A stretch of DNA of 64,000 nucleotides from positions 1 through 64,000 of the forward strand of contig CADCLN010000002.1 of NCBI GenBank assembly GCA_902802265.1, in the 5' to 3' direction. This document shows positions 9,842-18,216 of this stretch, piece by piece. How positions within the stretch are numbered: position 1 is the stretch's first letter; each line of letters starts with the position of its first letter. The DNA is from an uncultured Bacteroidales bacterium (GTDB lineage: Bacteria; Bacteroidota; Bacteroidia; Bacteroidales; Bacteroidaceae). Position numbers and translations under genes: made by a program. The notes under the pieces were generated by a model. That model saw only the letters and a list, made by a program, of their open reading frames with translations. It ran no database searches and had not been told where the DNA came from.

Positions 9842-10989
9842 TTTAAAGCCCTGAGTGTATTCTTGAATCGTGTGATGAAGTCGTTGGCTTCGTCCAGGGT
9901 CAGGCAGAGTGGAGGCAGGAGACGGATGACGTTGGTGCCTGAGCAGCCTGTGAAGCAATGTTGCTGCTGGATGAGGCTGGTGCGCGGTTCCTTGTAGGGA
10001 ATGTCGAGTTCGATGCCGATCATCAGGCCTCTGCCGCGAATGTCGGTGACGTGGGGCAGATGTCCTGCCTCCTTTTCTGCGGTGAGTGTGTCGATGAGGT
10101 GCTGTCCCACTTGGGCTGCGTTCTCCACGAGGTGTTCCTGTTCGATGACATCGAGCACGGCGATGGCTCCGGCACAGCCTAAGTGGTTGCCGCCGAAGGT
10201 GGTGCCTAACTGTCCATAGACGGGCTGGAACTTGGGCGAGATGAGTACGGCGCCCATGGGGAATCCGTTGCAGATGCCTTTGGCTACGGTGATGATGTCG
10301 GGTTTTACGCCGAGATGCTGATGGGCGAAGAATTTGCCGCTGCGTCCGTAGCCGCATTGGATTTCGTCGCAAATCAGCACGGTGTTGTACTGGTCGCAGA
10401 GCCTGCGCAGGCCTTGCATGAATGCGGGTGTGGCAAGACGGATGCCGCCTACGCCCTGGATGCATTCGATGATGACGGCACAGACGTCGCCCTTTTCAAG
10501 TTCTGCCTGCCAGGGCTGCAGGTCGTTGAGCGGCAGGTAGGTGACGTGTCCGCCGTCGTTGATGGGTGCAATGATTTTGGGATTGTTGGTCACTTCCACA
10601 GCCAGACTGGTTCTGCCGTGAAATGCTTTTTCCAGTGAAAGCACGCGTGTGCGTCCGTTATGGAAGCTGGAGAGCTTTAGTGCGTTTTCGTTGGCTTCTG
10701 CTCCTGAGTTGATGAGGAAGAGCTGGTAGTCGTCGTAACCGCAGGCTTTGCCCAGGCGGTGGGCGAGTTCTTTCTGGAGCGGGTTTTGCACGGAGTTGCT
10801 GTAGAAGCCCAGTTTGTTCAGCTGTTTTGTCATGGCTTCTACGTAGTGGGGATGGCAATGGCCGATGCTGATGACGGCATGGCCGCCGTAGAGGTCAAGG
10901 TATTCCTGGCCTTTGTCGTCCCAGACGTGGCAGCCACGTCCTTTTTCGATGGCTATGTCGAAGAGGGGATAAACGTCGAATAGTTCCAT
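9835..10989 (-). CDS. argD: Acetylornithine (or succinylornithine) aminotransferase
   Basis: A class-III PLP aminotransferase (384 residues) that converts an N-acylated glutamate semialdehyde to the N-acylornithine in arginine synthesis. The SGAEANENALK motif is at about residues 95-105, the CDEIQCGYGR cofactor region at about 207-216, and the PLP lysine in TVAKG at residue 237. It follows argC by 13 nt on the same strand, which supports the arginine role over related aminotransferases. Bacteroidales often use succinylated rather than acetylated intermediates; the sequence alone does not tell which. Confidence 0.93.
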   Translation of the reverse strand: MELFDVYPLFDIAIEKGRGCHVWDDKGQEYLDLYGGHAVISIGHCHPHYVEAMTKQLNKLGFYSNSVQNPLQKELAHRLGKACGYDDYQLFLINSGAEANENALKLSSFHNGRTRVLSLEKAFHGRTSLAVEVTNNPKIIAPINDGGHVTYLPLNDLQPWQAELEKGDVCAVIIECIQGVGGIRLATPAFMQGLRRLCDQYNTVLICDEIQCGYGRSGKFFAHQHLGVKPDIITVAKGICNGFPMGAVLISPKFQPVYGQLGTTFGGNHLGCAGAIAVLDVIEQEHLVENAAQVGQHLIDTLTAEKEAGHLPHVTDIRGRGLMIGIELDIPYKEPRTSLIQQQHCFTGCSGTNVIRLLPPLCLTLDEANDFITRFKNTLRALNS

Positions 10990-11002
10990 AGTTGTATGTT
11001 TG

Positions 11003-12022
11003 TTAAAATGCGCTTGCTTTCAGCCGAAGTCCTGCCTGCTCGGTGGCGCCGAACATCAGGTTCATATTCTGCACAGCCTGCCCGACAGCTCCTTTCAGCA
11101 GGTTGTCGATGATGCTGGTGATGACGATTTTGCGTCCGAAGACGTCGATGTGGACCAGAGCCTTGTTGGTACCCACGACTTGTTTCAGGTCGAGGCTTTT
11201 GTCGCTGTAGTGGGTGAAAGCGGCATCGTTGTAGAAATCTTTGTAGCGGGCAACCAGTTCGTTTTCTGAGGGCTGTTCGTCAAGTCTTACCACTTCAGTA
11301 CAGAAGATGCCTCGGGCAAAATCGCCTCGGTAGGGGATGAAGTCCACCGTGATGCCTTCTGCCTGGAAACCTTCGTTCAGCGTGTCGATGACGTGTGGGC
11401 TGTGGGCTGGTTTCAGTTCGTTGAGTGTCTGGCAGATTTCGTGCAGATGTTGGTGGGTGAAGAGTTTGTAGGTGGAAAAATTGTTGGTGCGCCAGGAGAA
11501 GTGTGTGGTTGCTCCAGGCTTTTGTCCTGCTCCTGTGCTGCCCGTGATGGCGCTCACGGTGATGTCGTTGTACAATAGTCCTGCTTTTGCCAAAGGCAGC
11601 AAGCCCAGCTGAATGCAAGTGGCGAAGCAGCCAGGGTTTGCCAGATGTTGGCACTTCTTGATTTGTTCGCGATGGATTTCGGGCAAACCATAGACAAAGT
11701 CATGCGTGGGGGAAGCGATGCGGAAGTCTTGTGCCATGTCGATGATTTTAACGTGGCCTGGAATGGTGTGCTCCTTCAGGAAAGCTTCGCTCTTTCCGTG
11801 GCCAAAGCAGAAAAAGACCACGTCCACGTCATCGAAGGGCATCTCGCCGGTAAACTCCAGCTGGGTGTCGCCGTAGAGACCTTCGTGTACGTCATGGACC
11901 TTGTTGCCTGCATTCGATTCGCTGTTGGCAAAGATGATTTCTGCGTCGGGATGGTTAATCAGCAGACGAATCAGTTCTCCGCCTGTGTAGCCAGCTGCGC
12001 CCAGAATACCTACTTTAATCAT
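11003..12022 (-). CDS. argC: N-acetyl-gamma-glutamyl-phosphate reductase
   Basis: It reduces N-acylglutamyl phosphate to the semialdehyde in arginine synthesis. I chose the ATG at 12022, giving 339 residues that begin MIKVGILGAAGYTGGELIRL, because a TAnnTTTG promoter lies at 12056-12063 and the longer frame would start almost inside it. The Rossmann GAAGYTG is at the N terminus and the catalytic Cys sits in ANPGCFATC. It heads the argC-argD-folP-cdaA run. Confidence 0.95.
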   Translation of the reverse strand: MIKVGILGAAGYTGGELIRLLINHPDAEIIFANSESNAGNKVHDVHEGLYGDTQLEFTGEMPFDDVDVVFFCFGHGKSEAFLKEHTIPGHVKIIDMAQDFRIASPTHDFVYGLPEIHREQIKKCQHLANPGCFATCIQLGLLPLAKAGLLYNDITVSAITGSTGAGQKPGATTHFSWRTNNFSTYKLFTHQHLHEICQTLNELKPAHSPHVIDTLNEGFQAEGITVDFIPYRGDFARGIFCTEVVRLDEQPSENELVARYKDFYNDAAFTHYSDKSLDLKQVVGTNKALVHIDVFGRKIVITSIIDNLLKGAVGQAVQNMNLMFGATEQAGLRLKASAF

Positions 12023-12055
12023 ACGTCTTTGTGCTGTAAGGGTGATAAAACGCTG

Positions 12056-12063
12056 CAAAGATA
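12056..12063 (-). promoter_or_regulatory. -7 element of argC promoter
   Basis: TATCTTTG on the minus strand, 34 nt before the chosen argC start. It matches the Bacteroidota -7 consensus TAnnTTTG. Confidence 0.65.
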
Positions 12064-12070
12064 AGAATTA

Positions 12071-12114
12071 TTTACCATTTACCATTTACTATTTGCCATT
12101 TTTCCGTAACTTTG
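12071..12114 (+). promoter_or_regulatory. Promoter with TTTACCA repeats for the M15-PPTase pair
   Basis: TTTACCATTTAC-type short repeats fill 12071-12103 and run straight into TAACTTTG at 12107-12114, 24 nt before the ATG at 12139. The same heptamer family appears before purN (48099-48135) and before yfhO. Confidence 0.6.
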
Positions 12115-12138
12115 CCGCCAAAATGTATGTGAACTTAT

Positions 12139-12774
12139 ATGAAAACCCGCTGGACAGCACTCTTTTTGTGGCTCACCTCCTGTTTCACCTCTTTCGGTCA
12201 GATGTGGCAGGCTGTGCCTCTGCCTGACTCTGTTTTTTCACGAATGCAAGGCAAATCGTATGGCAAGGACTGCACGGTGCCGCGCTCTGAACTTCGTTAC
12301 CTGCTCATTCAGCACTGGGACGGACAGGGAAACTGCCAGACGGGGGAACTGGTCTGCAACAAAGCCATTGCGCAGGATTTGCTTGAGATTTTCAGACAGC
12401 TTTACGAAGCGAAATACCCCATTGCCAGTGTGCGGCTGATTGACGATTTTGATGCTTCTGACGAAAAGTCGATGTCTGCCAACAACACTTCCTGTTTCAA
12501 TTTCCGTTACATTACGGGTACCAAGACGGTTTCGAAGCATGGGCGTGGTATGGCCATCGACATTAATCCGCTCTACAATCCCTACATTCGTTTTCGGGAC
12601 AATCATGTGGAACCTGCTGCGGGCCGGCCTTACGTCAAGAATCGTGAACATCGGTCGGATATTCCCATGAAGATTGACCGCAGCGACCTCTGCTACAAAC
12701 TTTTTGTGAAGCATGGGTTCAAGTGGGGTGGCAGCTGGAAGACGGTCAAAGATTACCAGCATTTTGAGAAATGA
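12139..12774 (+). CDS. Secreted M15 family D-Ala-D-Ala carboxypeptidase-like protein
   Basis: A 211-residue exported zinc peptidase of the M15C (VanY-like) type, expected to act on peptidoglycan stem peptides in the periplasm. A signal peptide covers about residues 1-21. The zinc ligands are visible: SKHGRGMAIDI gives H134 and D141, and the final YQHFEK gives H208. The start at 12139 follows a promoter by 24 nt. It overlaps the next gene by 4 nt (ATGA), so both are translated from one message. Confidence 0.88.
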   Translation: MKTRWTALFLWLTSCFTSFGQMWQAVPLPDSVFSRMQGKSYGKDCTVPRSELRYLLIQHWDGQGNCQTGELVCNKAIAQDLLEIFRQLYEAKYPIASVRLIDDFDASDEKSMSANNTSCFNFRYITGTKTVSKHGRGMAIDINPLYNPYIRFRDNHVEPAAGRPYVKNREHRSDIPMKIDRSDLCYKLFVKHGFKWGGSWKTVKDYQHFEK

Positions 12775-13382
12775 TTTACCTCCGAACAGACCTTCAAACC
12801 GTCGGTGATGCTGTCTTGCAACAGGCACTTGCCGATCTGCCCGACTGGCGACGCGAACAAGCCCTGCGTTTTCGTCACCGTCAGGGGCAGATGGAATGTG
12901 CCTTTAGTTACCTATTGCTGTGTGAAGGTCTGCAAAAGGAGTATGGACTGACCGTTCAGCCCCGTTTCCAGATTGGTGAACACGGAAAGCCTGCCTTGCT
13001 GGAGTATCCTCACATCCATTTCAACATCAGCCATTGCAGGGCTGGCATTGCCGTTGCCCTCAGCGACGATCCCGTTGGCATAGACATTGAGTGCATAGGT
13101 CGGATGAACGAAAGTCTTGCCCGCCATGTGCTCAACGAGAGGGAATATGAGCAGGTGACGGCAGCCCCCGATTCCGATCAGGAGTTTACAAAAATTTGGA
13201 CACAAAAAGAGGCTGTCGCAAAACTTACCGGACAAGGTATCAGCGACAACCTGAAACAGCTGCTTTCTATATATAATAATGTAGATCTAAAAACCGAAAT
13301 ACATCCAGAACACGGCTTTGTCCTGAGTATTGCCCGTCCCAGAAATTTGTCTTCGACTACGAAGGAAATGAATCCTGTGTGA
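12771..13382 (+). CDS. 4'-phosphopantetheinyl transferase (Sfp type)
   Basis: It attaches phosphopantetheine from CoA to a carrier-protein serine. The 203-residue protein has the two family motifs, VGIDIECIGRMNE near the middle and WTQKEAVAKLTG later, which supply the magnesium and CoA ligands. It is coupled to the M15 gene by ATGA overlap. No carrier protein or NRPS/PKS gene is in the window, so the substrate is most likely a housekeeping or remote carrier. Confidence 0.88.
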   Translation: MIYLRTDLQTVGDAVLQQALADLPDWRREQALRFRHRQGQMECAFSYLLLCEGLQKEYGLTVQPRFQIGEHGKPALLEYPHIHFNISHCRAGIAVALSDDPVGIDIECIGRMNESLARHVLNEREYEQVTAAPDSDQEFTKIWTQKEAVAKLTGQGISDNLKQLLSIYNNVDLKTEIHPEHGFVLSIARPRNLSSTTKEMNPV

Positions 13383-13389
13383 TTCGTTG

Positions 13390-13572
13390 TTATTCAGCAG
13401 AATCGTCATCGTCATCCCAAATGGAAACAGGCTTGATGCGTGCTTGTCCTCGACCTGCACCGCCATATTTGATAGCAGTGTTGGTATTGATGCCAGTCAC
13501 ACTACTGCAAATGATGTTTGTGGTCTGTGTTACCATTACCCACAAGGTTGGTTTTCTGTATTCCTTTTTCAT
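13390..13572 (-). CDS. Small Asp-rich peptide of unknown function
   Basis: A 60-residue product with a charged start (KKEYRKPT), a hydrophobic middle with one Cys, a Gly/Ala-rich stretch (GGAGRGQAR) and an acidic end (SIWDDDDDSAE). Small proteins with this plan (KK.Y.KP at the start, GG in the middle, W/F-DDD at the end) recur in Prevotella and Bacteroides genomes; that is recalled, not checked. It is convergent with the PPTase gene, 7 nt away. No canonical promoter was found upstream. There is no signal peptide. Function is unknown. Confidence 0.6.
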   Translation of the reverse strand: MKKEYRKPTLWVMVTQTTNIICSSVTGINTNTAIKYGGAGRGQARIKPVSIWDDDDDSAE

Positions 13573-13635
13573 GTTACATTTTTTATTGAGTGCTTACTTT
13601 GTGTTTACTATTCTTTTCTGCTGAAATATACACCC

Positions 13636-13748
13636 CTTCGCTGCGGAAAGTGAGGGATTCTTTCTGACGAAAGCGCTACGCGATAACGACCCCCCAGGGT
13701 TCTCATCCCTGCGGCTTTCCTTGCTTCGCTGCGGAAAGTGAGGGATTC
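13636..13748. repeat. Direct repeat of the tRNA-Ser 3' end
   Basis: The same 25 bp occur at 13636-13660 and 13724-13748. The second copy covers the last 17 nt of the tRNA-Ser gene plus 8 bp beyond it. The copies are 88 bp apart; 63 bp lie between them and hold no gene. Confidence 0.85.
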
Positions 13749-13818
13749 GAACCCCCGATACAGCAAGCCGTATAGCGGATTTCGAGTCCGCCCCGTTCGA
13801 CCACTCCGGCAACTTTCC
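13732..13818 (-). tRNA. tRNA-Ser(CGA)
   Basis: An 87-nt class-II tRNA on the minus strand. The acceptor arms GGAAAGT and ACTTTCC pair fully, with discriminator G at 13732. The D region, an anticodon loop reading CTCGAAA (anticodon CGA), a long variable arm (about TACGGCTTGCTGTAT) and the GGTTCGAATCC T-arm are all present. CCA is not encoded. A TAACTTTG promoter lies just upstream. Confidence 0.93.
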
Positions 13819-13829
13819 TAAATCGGCTG

Positions 13830-13837
13830 CAAAGTTA
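13830..13837 (-). promoter_or_regulatory. -7 element of the tRNA-Ser promoter
   Basis: TAACTTTG on the minus strand, 12 nt upstream of the tRNA 5' end. The remainder of 13838-13944 shows nothing else I can name. Confidence 0.6.
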
Positions 13838-13944
13838 GAATGTTTTGATGACATAGCCAAACATTCTGCATATTTTTTGTTTTGTGCCGTTTATTTAACT
13901 TCCGATTTTGTGACATTAAGACTGCTTCCCGATGATTATCTGGG

Positions 13945-15612
13945 TTAAGACAGTCCCTCAATCTCTCCGTTGATGATGTCGATGCGTTCAGCTTGCGGCG
14001 ATTTGCCCAGACCAGGCATTCGCATGATGTCTCCGGCAATGGCAACAATCATCTCGGCACCGGCATTGATGACCAGGTCGCGGATGTTGATGGTGAAGTC
14101 GGATGGCGAACCGTAGAGCTTGGGGTCGGCTGAGAACGAGAACTGGGTTTTGGCTATGCAGACGGGGTAGTGCTCAATGCCTAATTTCTGGATGCGGCTA
14201 AGCATACGCATGGCAGTCTTTCCGAAGGTGACAGACTTTGCACCGTATATGTTCAGGCTGATCTTTTCTATCTTGGTTTTCAGGTCGTCAGAGTCTTCAT
14301 AAACAAAACGAAGGGGTTGCGACGGATTGTTCTTGATGGCGTCGATGACTGTCTGTGCCAGTTCCACAGCTCCCTTGCCTCCCTGTGTGAAGGCATCGTT
14401 GATGGCAAAACGGACGCCCAGCTTCTCACAGTGCTTGCGTACAAGCCGCAGTTCCTCTTCGGTGTCGGAAGCATAGCGATTGAAGCAGACCACAATGCTT
14501 TGGCCGAATTTCTGCAGGTTTCGGATGTGACGGTCAAGGTTGTCAAAGCCACGAACCAGTCCCTCAGTATTGGGTTCTGTGATTTGTTCCACAGGCACAC
14601 CGCCGTGCATCTTCAGTCCCTGTGTCGTGGCTACGATGACGGTGAGCTTGGGCTGCAGTCCGCTTTTGCGACACTTGATGTCGAAAAATTTCTCTGCACC
14701 GAGGTCGGCACCGAAGCCAGCTTCTGTTACGACATATTTGCTGAACGTCATGGCTGTCTGTGTGGCGACGAGTGTGCTGCAACCATGTGCAATGTTGGCA
14801 AAGGGTCCGCCATGCACGAAAGCCGGCGTCTGTTCTGTCGTCTGTACCAGGTTGGGCTTGATGGCATCCTTCAGCAGGACGGTGATGGCGCCACCCACGC
14901 CGAGGTCTTTCAGACGGAAGGGCGAGTCGTCAAGGTTAATGCCAAGAATCATGTTGTCGATGCGGCGGCGCAGGTCGTCAAGGTCGGTTGCCAGACAGAG
15001 GATGGCCATGATTTCGCTGGCAGGGGTGATGTCGAATCCGCTTTCGGCAGGGATGCCGTCGGTCTTGTGTCCCAGCCCCGTCACCACATGGCGCAGGCTG
15101 CGGTCGTTCACGTCGAGCACACGTTTCCACAGGATTTCCTTCAGGGCAAAACCGTCGTCGCGATGCTGATAGAGGTAGTTGTCGAGCAGGGCAGCAATCA
15201 TGTTGTGTGCCGAAGTGACGGCATGGAAATCGCCCGTGAAGTGCAGGTTGATTTTCTCCATCGGCAACACTTGAGCATAGCCACCGCCAGCCGCTCCACC
15301 TTTCACTCCGAAGCAGGGACCCAGCGAGGGTTCACGCAGGGCACACACCGCTTTTTCGCCCAGCTGGTTAAGTCCCAGTGCAAGGCTGATGCTCACCGTG
15401 GTCTTGCCAATGCCTGCCTTGGTGGGTGTAATGGCTGTGACGAGGATAAGGTTCGACTGTTTTATTTTCTCTGCGTCGATAAGGTTCAAGGGTACTTTGG
15501 CAATGTGGTGTCCGTAGGGTGCAATCTTGTCCGCCGGAATGTCGATGTATTCGGCAATCTGTTCGATAGGCTTCAGTTCACATTCGCGTGCAATTTCTAT
15601 GTCTGTTTTCAT
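13945..15612 (-). CDS. fhs: Formate--tetrahydrofolate ligase
   Basis: It makes 10-formyl-THF from formate, THF and ATP, feeding purine and one-carbon metabolism. With the ATG at 15612 it has 555 residues, the usual family length. A promoter (TAACTTTG at 15634-15641) lies just upstream and rules out the slightly longer reading frame. The P-loop [11 protein letters not shown] is at about residues 62-72. The gene stands alone, between tRNA-Ser and a divergent secreted protein gene. purN, which uses 10-formyl-THF, is elsewhere in the window. Confidence 0.96.
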   Translation of the reverse strand: MKTDIEIARECELKPIEQIAEYIDIPADKIAPYGHHIAKVPLNLIDAEKIKQSNLILVTAITPTKAGIGKTTVSISLALGLNQLGEKAVCALREPSLGPCFGVKGGAAGGGYAQVLPMEKINLHFTGDFHAVTSAHNMIAALLDNYLYQHRDDGFALKEILWKRVLDVNDRSLRHVVTGLGHKTDGIPAESGFDITPASEIMAILCLATDLDDLRRRIDNMILGINLDDSPFRLKDLGVGGAITVLLKDAIKPNLVQTTEQTPAFVHGGPFANIAHGCSTLVATQTAMTFSKYVVTEAGFGADLGAEKFFDIKCRKSGLQPKLTVIVATTQGLKMHGGVPVEQITEPNTEGLVRGFDNLDRHIRNLQKFGQSIVVCFNRYASDTEEELRLVRKHCEKLGVRFAINDAFTQGGKGAVELAQTVIDAIKNNPSQPLRFVYEDSDDLKTKIEKISLNIYGAKSVTFGKTAMRMLSRIQKLGIEHYPVCIAKTQFSFSADPKLYGSPSDFTINIRDLVINAGAEMIVAIAGDIMRMPGLGKSPQAERIDIINGEIEGLS

Positions 15613-15633
15613 AAGATGTTGGTTTTTTGTTTG

Positions 15634-15641
15634 CAAAGTTA
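15634..15641 (-). promoter_or_regulatory. -7 element of fhs promoter
   Basis: TAACTTTG on the minus strand, 22 nt before the fhs ATG. It sets the start choice for fhs. Confidence 0.65.
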
Positions 15642-15684
15642 CAAATTATTCCTCATTCTTCATTCTCCATTCTTCATTTTTTTG

Positions 15685-15692
15685 TACCTTTG
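15685..15692 (+). promoter_or_regulatory. -7 element for the dockerin metalloprotein gene
   Basis: TACCTTTG, 33 nt before the ATG at 15726. An in-frame upstream ATG at 15627 lies before this promoter and so cannot be the start of this transcript. Confidence 0.65.
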
Positions 15693-15725
15693 CGGTCAAC
15701 TAACGATTTAATAATACCTTTATTT

Positions 15726-17915
15726 ATGAAATCAAGATTACTTTTTGCGGTGTCGCTCTGCCTGATGCAGTGCGCCACATTGTCTGCACAGAAAGGGCTG
15801 TACATCCCTAACGAGTGGAAAAACTTCAATTCGCGTGACACTTTGCTCTATGCCGAAGTCGATACGCAAAACCAGTACACCTGGTCAAAAACCCGCAGCA
15901 AGGAGAGCGAAAACTTCATCTGCTACTGGGACAAGTATTACGACAAGGAACCTACCAAGCTGCCCAGCAGCGACTATTACCGTGTGGATATTGACGACCT
16001 GCTTCAGAAGGCAGAACAGTTCTACGCACTGAATGTCGGCAAACTGGCATTCTGCAATGAAGCCACTTCCAAGGTTCGCCGCTACAAGATGATGATTCTG
16101 ATGAACCACACCTCTACCTGGACAGCTTATGGTGGTGGCTACGACTTTACCATCGGCGCACTCTGGCTGAACCCTGCCACCTGTAAACCTGTGGGTCACA
16201 CCCTGGCGCACGAAATCGGGCACTCCTTCCAGTATATGTGCTACAGCGACCTGGGAGGACACGCAGGCTTCCACGACCCCATCGGACAAGGTTCCACTTT
16301 TTGGGAACAGACGGCACAGTGGCAGGCTGCCCAGGCTTATCCCGACCAGAAGTTCAGCGAAAGTTGGTTTGTCTTTCGGCATACGGCCAACTATGCCATG
16401 ACACATGAGTGGATGCGCTATCAGTCGTACTGGTGGCACTACTATCTGGCAGAAAAATATGGCATTGACATCGTCGGACGCATTTGGCGTCATCCCATGT
16501 CGGCAGCAGCAGACGCCAACGAGGTGTTTATGGACTTGATGGGCTACGATGCGAATCAGCTCTACAAGGAATATTTTGACTATGCCATGAAGATGGCGAC
16601 ACTCGACCTCGACGTATGCCGCGACGAGGCAGCCTCCTACATTGGCACATACGATTATAATTATGTGAACCTCGAAGGCACAAAGTTTCAGGTAGCATAC
16701 TCCAGCTGTCCGCAATCCACAGGCTTCAACGTCATTCCGCTCAATGTGCCGAAAGCAGGTACAACCATCAGCACCAACTTTGTCTCTCTGAAGAACCAGT
16801 CCATGCTGGCTGAAGGAGACCCTGCTCAGTATTATGACGGCGATAGCAGATACGTTAATTCAGGCAAACTCCGTTACAACAACATCGGAGCCACCGACTA
16901 CAAGACACGCGGATTCCGGCTGGGTTATGTCGCCTTGATGAAGGACGGCACCCGCCTTTATAGCAGCGAAGATTCTGTCTATTGCACAGGTACCAGTGCC
17001 CTGAAGAACTACGAATGTACCACACAGTTTACCGTACCCGAAAATGTGAAAGCTCTTTGGATGGTGGTTGTTCCTGCACCCACCAAGTATTTCCAGCACA
17101 AATGGAACGAAGACATCGGTGACGACGACCAGTGGCCCTACACCGTGGAGTTCACGGGTACGAACATCAAGGGCGCTCCCGTTATCATTGACGGCATGGA
17201 CATCGCCGACGCAACGATAGTTTACGACGTCTCCATTCCGAAATCCGCCAATTCTTACGGGTCAGCCATTGTGATGGTGGAGGGCGATGCAGCCTCCGTG
17301 CTGGGTACTGCCTTCCAGATGCAGCCTGCCGACATGGAGAAACACCTTGTCAGCTGGACAAGCAAAGGTCCTTCCGACGGTCAGGTGATGTTCTATGCGC
17401 TCGGCAGCGACAGCGAGACTGTCAATGCCAACAGCACAGCCAACGGCTACGGCCACTGGTTCAATGAAGCAGGAAACCGTTGCGACTGGGGCAGTGGCTA
17501 TATCTTCTCGGAATACATCTCTGGCTACCTCGCTTTCCAAGTAGGTCAATATCCTGGTCGTCTGACAGTCGGAAAGACTTACAAGGTGGCTCAAGCTTTC
17601 AAGTACAAAAAAGGCGACAAGGAAGCTCTTGTCAAGTTTATCTTTAACGTAAAATGCAAGTCATCTTCCACAACCGAAGACTACGAACTCGTCAGCGCAT
17701 CGCTTGACAACGTTGAACCCCTGCCGTTGCCAGGTGACGTGGATGGCGACGGTGAAATCACCATATCCGATGTAACGGCCCTGATAGACTTCTATATCGG
17801 CATCGGCACTCCCGACCTGTCTGTCTGCGACCTTGACGGCGACGGTGTTCTTACCGTTGAAGACATTGCTCGTCTGATTGAACTTTACCTTGAAGGTGCA
17901 GAGCCAGAAGAATAG
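15726..17915 (+). CDS. Secreted HExxH protein (DUF6055-like) with dockerin-like C terminus
   Basis: A 729-residue exported protein. Residues 1-21 form a signal peptide ending near LSAQ. Residues about 60-330 resemble the DUF6055 family and contain AHEIGHSFQ, an HExxH zinc-metallopeptidase signature (H162, E163, H166). A middle region of beta-rich sequence follows. The last 60 or so residues form a type I dockerin-like pair: DVDGDGEITISDVTALIDFY and DLDGDGVLTVEDIARLIELY, each with a calcium loop and helix. Peptidase activity is inferred from HExxH only; the substrate is unknown. No cohesin is encoded in the window. It is monocistronic, followed by a repeat-rich 3' region and a hairpin. Confidence 0.8.
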   Translation: MKSRLLFAVSLCLMQCATLSAQKGLYIPNEWKNFNSRDTLLYAEVDTQNQYTWSKTRSKESENFICYWDKYYDKEPTKLPSSDYYRVDIDDLLQKAEQFYALNVGKLAFCNEATSKVRRYKMMILMNHTSTWTAYGGGYDFTIGALWLNPATCKPVGHTLAHEIGHSFQYMCYSDLGGHAGFHDPIGQGSTFWEQTAQWQAAQAYPDQKFSESWFVFRHTANYAMTHEWMRYQSYWWHYYLAEKYGIDIVGRIWRHPMSAAADANEVFMDLMGYDANQLYKEYFDYAMKMATLDLDVCRDEAASYIGTYDYNYVNLEGTKFQVAYSSCPQSTGFNVIPLNVPKAGTTISTNFVSLKNQSMLAEGDPAQYYDGDSRYVNSGKLRYNNIGATDYKTRGFRLGYVALMKDGTRLYSSEDSVYCTGTSALKNYECTTQFTVPENVKALWMVVVPAPTKYFQHKWNEDIGDDDQWPYTVEFTGTNIKGAPVIIDGMDIADATIVYDVSIPKSANSYGSAIVMVEGDAASVLGTAFQMQPADMEKHLVSWTSKGPSDGQVMFYALGSDSETVNANSTANGYGHWFNEAGNRCDWGSGYIFSEYISGYLAFQVGQYPGRLTVGKTYKVAQAFKYKKGDKEALVKFIFNVKCKSSSTTEDYELVSASLDNVEPLPLPGDVDGDGEITISDVTALIDFYIGIGTPDLSVCDLDGDGVLTVEDIARLIELYLEGAEPEE

Positions 17916-18025
17916 GGGAAACGCTTGCAATAACGTGAGTTCGACGAAATATAGATCTGCACAACATGAGCCAGTTCGTAGAAAAGCGACGTTAATGGCA
18001 TAAAAACTTTAGGGGGTGTACGTCA

Positions 18026-18140
18026 GTGGCACTGCATTGCTGCTGGGGTACGAAAGTTCTCTCGCTGCGGTGGCACTGCATTGCTGCTGGAGTGGCAAAG
18101 TTCTCCCACTGCGGTAGCAAAGCAGTGCCAGACGAGTAAC
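18026..18140. repeat. 44-bp tandem repeat downstream of the metalloprotein gene
   Basis: Two near-identical 44-bp units (18026-18069, 18070-18113) are followed by a third, degenerate unit beginning at 18114. Each full unit carries GTGGCACTGCATTGCT; the third carries a near reverse complement (AGCAAAGCAGTGCC), so unit 2 and unit 3 can form a long stem. The gap from 17916 to 18025 holds no gene. Confidence 0.75.
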
Positions 18141-18176
18141 AAAGTTCTCTCACAGCAGCGAGAGAACTTTGCTTTT
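18141..18176. terminator. Rho-independent type terminator
   Basis: An 11-bp stem (AAAGTTCTCTC with GAGAGAACTTT, 18141-18170) followed by GCTTTTT. It fits the plus-strand gene best, but the A-rich left side could also serve the minus-strand operon ending at lpxH. Confidence 0.65.
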
Positions 18177-18216
18177 TAGATGAATGTACAAAAATTTTTT
18201 TGGAGTTATAATGAAA

